Below are positions 1-6,761 of a DNA stretch of 13,066 bases, one piece after another. The notes under the pieces were generated by a model. That model did no database searches, was not told the DNA's origin, and saw nothing but the letters and a program-made list of their open reading frames with translations. Location of the stretch: assembly GCA_035714625.1 (NCBI GenBank), contig DASTLT010000245.1:1-13066 (forward strand), read 5' to 3'. Position numbers and translations under genes: made by a program. The first letter of the stretch is position 1, and every line of letters starts with the position of its first letter. Source of the stretch: GCA-003244245 sp035714625 (lineage in GTDB: Bacteria; Actinomycetota; Actinomycetes; Mycobacteriales; Pseudonocardiaceae).

Positions 1-181
1 GCACCTCCATCGAGGCACGTGCCGCGTCACGCACGCTGCCCAAGGCATCCGTAAGCCGACGGCCCGCTTCTATGACCCCACCCTGACCCCGGCCGACTCG
101 CTCGATACCGACACTGTCCTCGTCCACCTCCACCAATACCGACAAACCGTCGTCCAGCCCGAACCGCACCACCTCGCTCAT
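1..181 (-). CDS. Trypco1 (CU044_2847 family) protein, N-terminal part, cut by window edge
   Basis: The minus strand reads from an ATG at 181-179 through 60 codons with no stop to the window edge, so only the N-terminus is present. It begins MSEVVRFGLDDGLSVLVEVD, then has a short Gly-rich stretch, then a helical part (EAGRRLTDALGSVRDAARAS). This layout, a beta-rich VRF.LDDG.SVLVEVD opening followed by a helix, is what I know of the CU044_2847 family, also called trypsin-co-occurring domain 1 (Trypco1). That domain is found in actinobacteria next to trypsin-like proteases and other conflict-type proteins; its biochemical role is not established. A good SD (GGAAGGGG, 187-194) sits five bases upstream of the ATG and fixes the start. 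The partner gene, if any, lies outside the window. The family call rests on pattern recognition of 60 residues. Confidence 0.72.
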   Translation of the reverse strand, partial: MSEVVRFGLDDGLSVLVEVDEDSVGIERVGRGQGGVIEAGRRLTDALGSVRDAARASMEV

Positions 182-201
182 GCCAACCCCTTCCGCGGAG
201 A

Positions 202-217
202 CTGTCAAGTCTGACAG
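202..217. promoter_or_regulatory. Inverted repeat upstream of the Trypco1 gene, possible operator
   Basis: The sequence CTGTCAAGTCTGACAG has perfect 6-bp arms around a 4-base centre. It lies 8 bp upstream of the SD of the minus-strand gene that starts at 181, where a repressor site would sit. The minus strand also reads TTGACA here, but no -10 box falls at a sensible distance before the start codon, so I do not call a promoter. Confidence 0.3.
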
Positions 218-436
218 ACGCAAGCTGGCTCGAAGCCTGAGCGGTAGTATTCGAGGCGGGCCGGTGCTGGTCGATCCGGGCCAGCAAGTCAGGCCCCAAG
301 GCTGTGCCTGCGACCTATACCTGAGACGCCCGGCACTCGAGCCACTGCCCGCCCCCGACATGCCGTTGCATCAACCCCCGACGACTTCCGGTGGCGACCA
401 CTAAGGTGGGGGCTACGCGGGAGCAGGGTGGTGGTC

Positions 437-1099
437 ATGGACGAGCACACGCAGCCGCATTACGCGCGCAGTGCGCTGCTCACGATCGACCTGCAACGTG
501 ACTTCTTGAGCGACGGCGGGTACGGCATCGTGGGCACCACCGAGGTGCTCCCTGCTGTCCGCCGGCTCGTGGCGGGCTACCGGGCCGCCGGGCGGCCGAT
601 CGTCCACGTGGTGCGTCTCTACCTGCCGGATGGCAGCAATGCCGATCTTCCCCGGCGGGCGGTGCTCGCCTGCGGTGCGTCCATCGCGCTGCCCGGCAGC
701 CCGGGTTCCCAACTGGCCGAGGGGCTTGCTCCCGATGAGGCGGTCGAGCTGGACCATGACCAGCTCCTGGCCGGGCAGCTACAGCGCCTCGGTCCCACCG
801 AGCACGTGATGTTCAAGCCGCGCTGGAACGCCTTCTACGCCACCGGGCTGGACGAGCACCTGCGCCAGGCGGGCGTGGACACGGTCGTGGTGGCCGGCTG
901 CAACTACCCGAACTGCCCGCGGGGCACCCTGTTTGGCGCGAGCGAGCGGGACTACCGTGCCGTCCTGGTCACCGACGCCGTCTCGGCGTGGAACGAGCGC
1001 GCCGGCGTCGAACTCGGCGGCCTCGGCGTGCTCACCACGACCACCGAGGAGGTGCTCAGCCAGCTCGCAGCGAGCAGCAGAGTCGCCGCGCCCGCGTGA
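437..1099 (+). CDS. Cysteine hydrolase of the isochorismatase fold
   Basis: This is a 220-residue member of the isochorismatase-like cysteine hydrolases, which cleave amides (nicotinamidase, N-carbamoyl or biuret-type substrates) or the isochorismate vinyl ether. The catalytic triad is visible from the ATG at 437: Asp18 in LLTIDLQRDF, Lys127 in MFKPRWNAFYAT and Cys160 in AGCNYPNCPRGT. The usual tail helix-strand (SERDYRAVLVTDAVSAW) follows, and the length is normal. GTG at 428 adds three residues and is a possible alternative start; I prefer ATG 437 because a purine-rich AGGGTGG lies just upstream. The protein should be cytosolic. The substrate cannot be read from the sequence. It precedes the ATP-grasp/CocE pair by 156 bp on the same strand, so it may belong to the same pathway, though a hairpin overlaps its stop codon. 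Confidence 0.88.
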   Translation: MDEHTQPHYARSALLTIDLQRDFLSDGGYGIVGTTEVLPAVRRLVAGYRAAGRPIVHVVRLYLPDGSNADLPRRAVLACGASIALPGSPGSQLAEGLAPDEAVELDHDQLLAGQLQRLGPTEHVMFKPRWNAFYATGLDEHLRQAGVDTVVVAGCNYPNCPRGTLFGASERDYRAVLVTDAVSAWNERAGVELGGLGVLTTTTEEVLSQLAASSRVAAPA

Positions 1100-1106
1100 G
1101 CGGGCG
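1089..1106 (+). terminator. GC hairpin overlapping the stop codon of the cysteine hydrolase
   Basis: CGCCCGC and GCGGGCG form a perfect 7-bp stem around a GTGA loop that contains the TGA stop (1097-1099). There is no T-run after it, so it would be a U-less hairpin of the kind common in actinobacteria. It may terminate or attenuate transcription before the ATP-grasp gene. The call is tentative. Confidence 0.3.
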
Positions 1107-1110
1107 AACC

Positions 1111-1146
1111 GCCGATGCGCAGTCGCGCCGATGCGCAGTCGCGCCG
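1111..1146. repeat. 16-bp tandem repeat, 2.25 copies
   Basis: GCCGATGCGCAGTCGC occurs at 1111-1126 and again, identical and adjacent, at 1127-1142, followed by the first four bases of a third copy. It lies in the gap between the cysteine hydrolase and the ATP-grasp gene. It looks like a slippage duplication; no function is apparent. Confidence 0.85.
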
Positions 1147-1255
1147 GGTGCCGGCATGTCGCGCCGCCCACCACGTCACGTCACCTAATCGGGTTTAACG
1201 AACGGTCTGGCGGTCATCCGTAGGTGTACCTGACCTGAGCCGGAAGGATGACGAG

Positions 1256-2545
1256 GTGCCTGCGAATATCTTCGTGCTAGGCCTTGACGATCATAATCAT
1301 GAGATGCTCCAGGCGCTGCCCGACGCCGAGGAGTACCGGTTCCACCCGGTGCTGTCCATCCAGGAGTTGCAGCGCGGCGAGGACATCCCGGTGGCCGAGC
1401 TGCTGGACAAGGCCACCCAGCAGCTCGAGGCTTTCGACGGCACTATCGATGCTGTCATTGGTTTCTGGGATTTCCCGGTCAGCTTGATGGTGCCCATCCT
1501 GTGCCAGCGGTTTGACGGGTTGCGCTGCCCGAGCCTGGAGGCGGTGATGAAGTGCGAGCACAAGTACTGGTGCCGGCTCGAGCAGCAGAAGGTGATCGAC
1601 GAGTATCCCCGGTTCGGCCTGGTCGATCCGGAGCGCGACGAGGAGCCGCCGGCCGGGGTGAGCTACCCGATGTGGGTGAAGCCGGTGAAGTCGTTCTCCT
1701 CCCAACTGGCGTTCGGCGTGGGTGACCAGCAGGAGTTCCGGGACGCGCTGGCCGCGATCCGCGCGGGCATCCGCCGGGTCGGCGAGCCCTTCGAGCTGAT
1801 CCTCGAGCAGCTTGACCTGCCACCGGAGATTGCCGGGGTCGGCGGCACCGCCTGCCTGGTCGAGGAGGCGATCAGCGGCCGGCAGGCCACGGTGGAGGGC
1901 TACCGCTACCGGGGTGAGACCCGGGTATACGGAGTGGTGGACTCGGTGACCTACGAGGACATCCCCAGTTTTGTGCGCTACCAGTACCCCTCGACGCTGC
2001 CCGATCGCGTCACCAAGTGGATGGCGGACGTGGCCGGACGCATCATGACGCAGGTGGGGCTGGACTACGCCACCTTCAACATCGAGTTCTTCTGGGACGA
2101 GGCCACCGACACCCTCAAGGTGCTCGAGGTCAACCCCCGGCACTCCCAGTCGCACGCCGAGTTGTTCGCCGACGTCGACGGCGCACCTAACCATCAGGCC
2201 CTGGTGCGCCTAGCGCTGGGTCGCGATCCGGAGCTGCCGCACCGGTCCGGCCCGCACCCGATGGCGGCCAAGTGGTTCCTGCGGCATTTCTCCGACGCCG
2301 TGGTCCGCCGCCATCCCAGCGCGGAGGAGGTCGCCGCGGTGCAGCGGGAGATCCCCGGCACCACGGTGGACATCATCGCCCACGAGGGCGACCGCCTCTC
2401 GGACCTGGTTGACCAGGACAGCTACAGTTACAAGATCGCTACAATCTATGTGGGCGCGGACGACGAGGCCCAACTGAAGGACAAGTACGAGCGGTGCGTC
2501 GCGAAGCTGCCGTTCGAGCTGGACGACGTGACAACTGGCCGGTGA
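1256..2545 (+). CDS. ATP-grasp domain ligase
   Basis: The 429-residue protein fits the ATP-grasp superfamily, enzymes that activate a carboxylate as an acyl phosphate and join it to an amine or other nucleophile. The GTG start at 1256 has an SD (GGAAGGA, 1242-1248) seven bases upstream. Residues 1-90 form an N-terminal alpha/beta part with a DAVIGFWDFPVS strand-loop. The ATP-binding lysine is probably K142 in WVKPVKSFSS. A second nucleotide-binding segment is LVEEAISG (201-208). The metal-binding motifs are NIEFFW (E277) and LEVNPRHSQSH (E291, N293, R295). About 100 residues follow the grasp core. The substrate is unknown; relatives include peptide, amino acid and carboxylate-amine ligases. 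It is followed by the CocE-type hydrolase after only 18 bp, so the two are almost certainly one operon. I see no missing key residue. Confidence 0.9.
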   Translation: MPANIFVLGLDDHNHEMLQALPDAEEYRFHPVLSIQELQRGEDIPVAELLDKATQQLEAFDGTIDAVIGFWDFPVSLMVPILCQRFDGLRCPSLEAVMKCEHKYWCRLEQQKVIDEYPRFGLVDPERDEEPPAGVSYPMWVKPVKSFSSQLAFGVGDQQEFRDALAAIRAGIRRVGEPFELILEQLDLPPEIAGVGGTACLVEEAISGRQATVEGYRYRGETRVYGVVDSVTYEDIPSFVRYQYPSTLPDRVTKWMADVAGRIMTQVGLDYATFNIEFFWDEATDTLKVLEVNPRHSQSHAELFADVDGAPNHQALVRLALGRDPELPHRSGPHPMAAKWFLRHFSDAVVRRHPSAEEVAAVQREIPGTTVDIIAHEGDRLSDLVDQDSYSYKIATIYVGADDEAQLKDKYERCVAKLPFELDDVTTGR

Positions 2546-2563
2546 TGACAACCGAGGAGCCTG

Positions 2564-4588
2564 ATGCGGACGGTGACGTCGCTGCCGTACCCGGTCAAGG
2601 AGGACGAGCACGTCGCCGTCCCGCTCGCGGATGGGACCAAGCTGGCAGCCCGGATCTGGCGTCCGGCCGGGTCGGACGAGGACCCGGTTCCCGCCGTGCT
2701 GGAGTTCCTCCCCTACCGGCAGCGCGACCTCACCGCGCGCCGCGACTCCATGCACCACCCGTACCTGGCCGGGCATGGCTACGCGGGGGTGCGGGTGGAC
2801 CTGCGCGGCAGCGGCCAGTCGGAGGGCGTGCTGACCGATGAGTACCTCGAGCAGGAGCTCTGCGATGCGGCCCAGGTGCTGACCTGGCTTGCCGAGCAGC
2901 CCTGGTGCAACGGGCGGACCGGAATGATGGGCATCTCCTGGGGCGGGTTCAACGCCTTGCAGGTGGCCGCCCGCCGCCCGCCCGAGCTGCGGGCCATCGT
3001 CACGGTGTGCTCCACCGACGACCGCTACACCGATGACGTGCACTACATGGGGGGCTGCCTGCTCTCGGACAACCTCTCCTGGGCGTCGACGATGTTCGCC
3101 TACAACTCCTGCCCCCCCGACCCGGTGCTGGCCGGCGAGCGCTGGCGGCAGATGTGGCACCAGCGGCTGGAGGGCAGCGGGCTGTGGCTGCAGGAGTGGC
3201 TGCGCCATCAGCGCCGGGACGACTACTGGCGGCACGGCTCGGTCTGCGAGGACTTCTCGGCCATCACCGTTCCGGTCTATGCGGTCAGCGGCTGGGCCGA
3301 TGGCTACTCCAACTCGGTGTTCCGGCTGCTCGCCCAGCTCGATGTGCCCCGCAAGGGCCTGATCGGCCCGTGGTCGCACAAGTACCCGCACCTGGGCGAG
3401 CCGGGGCCGGCCATCGGCTTTCTGCAGGAACTCGTGCGCTGGTGGGACCGGTGGCTGCGGGACACCGACAACGGGATCATGGACGAGCCGATGCTGCGGA
3501 TCTGGCTGCAGGACACCGTGCCGCCTTCGACCGCCTACGCCGAACGGCCTGGACGCTGGGTCGGTGAGCCGAGCTGGCCCTCACCGAACATCACGGTCTC
3601 GGCGCATGTCCTGGCCCCGTACCGGATCGGCCGGCCGGGACAGAGCGCCCCGACCGAGGAGCTCACGATCGAGTCCCCGCTGTCGGTCGGGCAGTACGCG
3701 GGCAAGTGGTGCTCCCACAACGCCCCGCCGGACCTGCCCTACGACCAGCGTGAGGAGGACGGCGGCTCGCTGGTCTTCGACACCGACCCGGTCACCGAGC
3801 ACTGCGAGATCCTCGGCGCGCCGCTGCTCGAGCTCGAGTTCTCGGCCAGCCGGCCAGTGGCGATGGTGGCGGTGCGGCTGTCCGACGTGGCGGCCGACGG
3901 CCGGGCCACCCGGATCAGTTACGGCCTGCTCAACCTGACCCACCGGGGCGGGCACCACGCCCCCGAGCCGCTGGTGCCCGGGCAGCGCTACCGGGCCAGC
4001 GTGCAGCTCAATGCCATGGCCCAGGCGTTGCCCCCGGGCCACCGGCTGCGGCTGGCGGTCTCGACCTCGTACTGGCCGCTGGCCTGGCCACCTCCCGAAC
4101 CGGTGCGGCTGTCGGTGTTCACCGGTACCAGCCGGCTGCTGCTGCCGGTGCGGTCCATCCAGGGACCCGGCGAGACGCCGCTGCGCCCCTTCGACGAGCC
4201 GGAAGGCGCCTCGCCCATCCCGGTGACCCAGCTCCAGCCGGGCACGGAACGCTGGACGGTGACCCGCGACCTGGTCAGCTACGAGTCCGCCTTGGAGGTC
4301 GTCAAGGACCTCGGCACCATCCGTCTCGACGACATCGATCTGGAGGTCGCCCGCCGCGCCTACGAGCGCTACAGCAGCGTCGACAACGACTTCAACTCCG
4401 TTCAGGGCGAGACCGTGTGGACCATGGGCTTCGCCCGTGACGACTGGTCGGTGCACACCGTGACCCGTACCCTGCTCAGCTCCACCCCCACCGAGTTCCA
4501 CCTGCACGCCACCCTGGACGCCTACGAAGGCGAGGAGCGGGTGTACTCCCGCAACTGGCGTCGCGCCATCCCCCGCGACCACCTCTGA
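2564..4588 (+). CDS. CocE/NonD family alpha/beta hydrolase (X-Pro dipeptidyl-peptidase-like)
   Basis: The 674-residue protein has the layout of the CocE/NonD (peptidase S15-like) family: an N-terminal alpha/beta-hydrolase domain, a helical cap and a C-terminal jelly-roll domain. The serine nucleophile is S125 in MGISWGG, the acid D246 in SGWADGYSN and the base H272 in IGPWSHKYPH. The N-terminal strand VPLADGTKLAARIWRP and YRQRD are also typical. The jelly roll starts near residue 330 (GRWVGEPSWP). Family members hydrolyse cocaine, glutaryl-7-ACA, amino acid esters or X-Pro peptides; there is no signal peptide, so this one is probably cytosolic. The ATG at 2564 has a GAGGAG site (2554-2559). 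It is cotranscribed with the ATP-grasp gene. The final ~100 residues (after about 560) look like an added alpha/beta tail beyond the usual end of the family. The substrate is unknown. Confidence 0.9.
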   Translation: MRTVTSLPYPVKEDEHVAVPLADGTKLAARIWRPAGSDEDPVPAVLEFLPYRQRDLTARRDSMHHPYLAGHGYAGVRVDLRGSGQSEGVLTDEYLEQELCDAAQVLTWLAEQPWCNGRTGMMGISWGGFNALQVAARRPPELRAIVTVCSTDDRYTDDVHYMGGCLLSDNLSWASTMFAYNSCPPDPVLAGERWRQMWHQRLEGSGLWLQEWLRHQRRDDYWRHGSVCEDFSAITVPVYAVSGWADGYSNSVFRLLAQLDVPRKGLIGPWSHKYPHLGEPGPAIGFLQELVRWWDRWLRDTDNGIMDEPMLRIWLQDTVPPSTAYAERPGRWVGEPSWPSPNITVSAHVLAPYRIGRPGQSAPTEELTIESPLSVGQYAGKWCSHNAPPDLPYDQREEDGGSLVFDTDPVTEHCEILGAPLLELEFSASRPVAMVAVRLSDVAADGRATRISYGLLNLTHRGGHHAPEPLVPGQRYRASVQLNAMAQALPPGHRLRLAVSTSYWPLAWPPPEPVRLSVFTGTSRLLLPVRSIQGPGETPLRPFDEPEGASPIPVTQLQPGTERWTVTRDLVSYESALEVVKDLGTIRLDDIDLEVARRAYERYSSVDNDFNSVQGETVWTMGFARDDWSVHTVTRTLLSSTPTEFHLHATLDAYEGEERVYSRNWRRAIPRDHL

Positions 4589-4635
4589 GTGGTTCCACTG
4601 ACGAGAGCGGCGAATGCGGAGAGGAAGACAGGTTC

Positions 4636-5357
4636 GTGATCACCTCGCTGACCCGGCGGATCGCTGACGAGCTGGGGGTGGCCGAGCGGCAGGTGGGTGC
4701 CGCTGTCGAGCTGCTCAGCGGTGCGCCACGGTGCCGTTCATCGCCGCTACCGGAGCCGGACGGCACCGCGGCGGGGCCGAAGCGCTACGAGCAGGCCATC
4801 GCCCAGCGCTTCGGTATCGACGACCGGGGCCGCCGGGCCGACCGCTGGCTGGCCGACACCGTGCGCTGGGCCGGGTCTTCGCCGCCAACCTACCCGACCT
4901 GCTGCTCGCCGCACCCGCGGGAGCTCGCCCGACCATGGGGCTGGACGTCAACACCGCCTCCCCGCCGCTGCTGCGCCGGGTCTCGGGGATCACCGGCGGG
5001 CTCGCCGAGAACATCGTGGCGCACCGCGACTCCCACGGACCATTCCGCACCCGCCGGGCGCTCACCGACGTCCCGCGCCTGGGTCCCAAGGCGTTCGAGC
5101 AGTGTGCCGGGTTCCTGCACAGCCCCGACGGGGACGACCCGCTGGACCGCTCCAGCGTGCACCCCGAGTCCTACCCGGTGGTGCGCCGCATCCTCGACGC
5201 CGCCGGAGCCCACATCACCACGCTGATCGGCCACACCGCGCTGCTGCGCAGGCTGCCGCCGGCTCAGTTCGTCGACGACACCGTGGGCCTGCCCACCGTC
5301 ACCGACATCCTCGCCGAGCTGGAGAAGCCGGGCCGCGACCCGCGCCCGGCCTTCCGA
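4636..5357 (+). pseudogene. tex: Remnant of tex (S1 RNA-binding transcription accessory protein)
   Basis: Tex is normally a cytosolic protein of roughly 780-800 residues that binds nucleic acid. Only about 240 residues' worth survives, in order but in changing frames. A GTG at 4636, preceded by GGAGAGGA, opens the Tex N-terminus (ITSLTRRIADELGV, AAVELLSG). The frame then slips near 4723 (ATVPFIA in the next frame). It returns for the linker and YqgF-proximal part (YEQAIAQRFGIDDRG, ADRWLADTVRW, about 4786-4871). It slips again to RVFAANLPDLLLAAPAG and TMGLD (to about 4945), which joins directly to VNTASPPLLRRVSGI of the helix-hairpin-helix region. That part runs intact through FVDDTVGLPTVTDILAELE and PRPAFR, then stops resembling Tex. 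The segments between them, most of the YqgF-like domain, and the whole C-terminal S1 domain are missing. It cannot make a working Tex, and a complete tex elsewhere in the genome is expected. Confidence 0.85.
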
Positions 5358-5422
5358 GAGATTGTCTCAGGAGAGCATTGCATCTGGGAAAGGCGTCCGT
5401 ACGCTATCACGCGGGCATGGCT

Positions 5423-6076
5423 TCAGGAGGTACCCTCGTCAACCTGGCGGCGTAGTTCGTCACGAATGGATTCGCTCATGAGAGTCAGGTTGTAGAGATG
5501 ATCGATAGCAGCACGCATGCTCACGCGCAACGTAGATGCCACCGCAGAAATTCTGGTCAGGTCGCTGATAGGGTCCGGCACGTCTGCTACCGCTCGCGGT
5601 GGTCCGCTGCCACCGAAGCCCCGCCGCTGCACGGGCTGCGGCGCTTTCCGGCCCTCGGGAAGCGCTTCGAAGTCGGTGGTGAAAAACCTTTGCAGCTCGC
5701 TGAGCATGACGGCCAGGTGGTTGGCCCGCTCACCGAATGGCTCCCAGCCGATCCCCGCCGCGTCGAACTCCCACTTCATGTGACCGGCGCCGAGACCGAT
5801 TTCCAGCCGCCCGTTGGTGAGAATGTCGGTGGTGGCCACCTCGCGGGCCAGCAAGGCGGCGTTCCAGAATGCGGCGTTGAGTACCAGGGTGCCCACCCGC
5901 AGCCGCTCGGTGGCCTCGGCAGCCGCGACAAGCAGTGGAAACGGCGCGGGGGCACCGAGATGGTCGGCCGCGAACACGGTGTCGTACCCGTGTCCTTCAG
6001 CCTGGCGACACAACTGGGCCAAGGCGTCGCGGGTAGTGAGGCCGAAGACGTTGAAGGAGAAGCGGAAGTCTCGCAC
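5423..6076 (-). CDS. Truncated LLM-class F420-dependent oxidoreductase with an unrelated C-terminal end
   Basis: From a GTG at 6076 with AGGA (6084-6087) seven bases upstream, the minus strand encodes 217 residues. Residues 1-150 match the N-terminal half of the luciferase-like flavin/F420 oxidoreductases, closest by eye to the MSMEG_2516-type group: FRFSFNVFG, AEGHGYDTVFAADHLG, RLRVGTLVLNAAFWN, GRLEIGLGAGH and GIGWEPFGER. Family members run to about 290-300 residues with a TIM barrel. Here the barrel stops at APQPVQRRGFGG, and the last ~55 residues (VADVPDPISDL to the end) are not barrel sequence. The phrase ISAVASTLRVSMRAAIDHLY followed by NLTLMSESIRDELRR resembles the helical C-terminus of ImmA/IrrE-type metalloproteases, so two gene fragments may have been joined by a deletion. 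Function as an oxidoreductase is unlikely. A longer ORF back to 6523 exists, but its first 149 residues are out-of-frame shadow of the next gene. Confidence 0.7.
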   Translation of the reverse strand: MRDFRFSFNVFGLTTRDALAQLCRQAEGHGYDTVFAADHLGAPAPFPLLVAAAEATERLRVGTLVLNAAFWNAALLAREVATTDILTNGRLEIGLGAGHMKWEFDAAGIGWEPFGERANHLAVMLSELQRFFTTDFEALPEGRKAPQPVQRRGFGGSGPPRAVADVPDPISDLTRISAVASTLRVSMRAAIDHLYNLTLMSESIRDELRRQVDEGTS

Positions 6077-6135
6077 CCGCCAATCCTGCCCGCCCTGAGG
6101 ATGAGCTGCGCAACGGGACGCGGCCAGGTGGGTGG

Positions 6136-6663
6136 TCACACGGTGGTGGCACGTCGCCAGGCTTCGGCCACCAGCTCGGAGGTGCGGTCCGGCTCGTTTG
6201 GGTCCTGCGCCGTGCTGGGGGCGCGGTAGGCCCGTTCGAGCTCGGCCCGGACCCGGTCCTGGTGAGCGCCCAGCCGCTGCTCGACCTGGCGCTCGGCCTC
6301 CGCGGCCTGCTGGTACGCCTGCTCGACCCGGTACTGCGCATCGTCTGCGGTGCGCTGCGCAGTCGCGGTGGCCGTCTGAGCCACCCTGGCCGCGGTGACA
6401 GCACTCTGCTGGGAAGCCTCGGCGGCCCGGCCGCTGAGGTGGACGCCGAAAAAGGCGCCCACGATGGCCGCTATCGGGCTGGAGATCACGCCCAGCGCGG
6501 CCAGCCCTTCGGTGCCTTTCCACGATGTCAGCACGACCAGGGCGAAGACCACGACCAAACCGCCCACCCCGATGAGTACGGCGAACACTCCGGCGTGGCT
6601 CGGCGGGATCTTCCCGTTTCCAACCGCCGGGCTCGGCTCACCCTGGCTAGTAGGCTGACTCAT
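6136..6663 (-). CDS. Two-helix membrane protein with a coiled-coil tail, function unknown
   Basis: The ORF encodes 175 residues from an ATG at 6663 with a strong GGGAAGGGGA site about eight bases upstream; an in-frame ATG nine codons earlier is less likely. After a hydrophilic N-terminus of about 22 residues come two hydrophobic stretches, roughly 24-47 (VFAVLIGVGGLVVVFALVVL) and 54-76 (ALGVISSPIAAIVGAFFGVH), separated by a short SWKGTEG loop. Residues 78-146 are rich in Ala, Gln, Glu and Arg with heptad-like spacing and probably form a long cytoplasmic coiled coil. Both termini would then be on the cytoplasmic side. I do not recognise a family. The truncated oxidoreductase follows 59 bp downstream on the same strand and may share its transcript. 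Confidence 0.75.
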   Translation of the reverse strand: MSQPTSQGEPSPAVGNGKIPPSHAGVFAVLIGVGGLVVVFALVVLTSWKGTEGLAALGVISSPIAAIVGAFFGVHLSGRAAEASQQSAVTAARVAQTATATAQRTADDAQYRVEQAYQQAAEAERQVEQRLGAHQDRVRAELERAYRAPSTAQDPNEPDRTSELVAEAWRRATTV

Positions 6664-6699
6664 GGCGAATCCCCTTCCCCAGACGAACACCCTGCTTGT

Positions 6700-6722
6700 G
6701 TCCGGCTATCGGACCGGCTATC
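6700..6722. repeat. Overlapping inverted and direct repeat between permease and membrane-protein genes
   Basis: GTCCG-GCTAT-CGGAC (6700-6714) is a perfect 5-bp inverted repeat. Overlapping it, CCGGCTATC occurs twice with a 12-bp period (6702-6710 and 6714-6722). It lies in the 98-bp gap upstream of the membrane-protein gene (start 6663, minus), so it could be an operator or a weak terminator for the permease mRNA. No promoter is clear. Confidence 0.4.
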
Positions 6723-6761
6723 AGTTCCGTTACCGCAGCAAGGGCATCAGGCATCACGACC

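Noticed and set aside
366..407. TTGCAT and TAAGGT as a promoter for the cysteine hydrolase
   Set aside because: The spacer is about 30 bp, far too long for a sigma-70-type promoter.
2210..3391. Long minus-strand open frame of 393 codons opposite the ATP-grasp and CocE genes
   Set aside because: It is rich in His, Arg, Gly and Pro without any fold-like pattern, as expected for the reverse strand of high-GC coding DNA; the plus-strand genes have clear motifs.
3581..4582. Minus-strand open frame of 333 codons inside the CocE gene
   Set aside because: Same reason: low-complexity shadow frame with no recognisable domain.
6077..6523. N-terminal 149-codon extension of the F420 oxidoreductase frame
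   Set aside because: Its translation is Arg/Gly/Pro-rich and overlaps the membrane-protein gene in another frame; the GTG at 6076 with AGGA upstream begins the recognisable family sequence.
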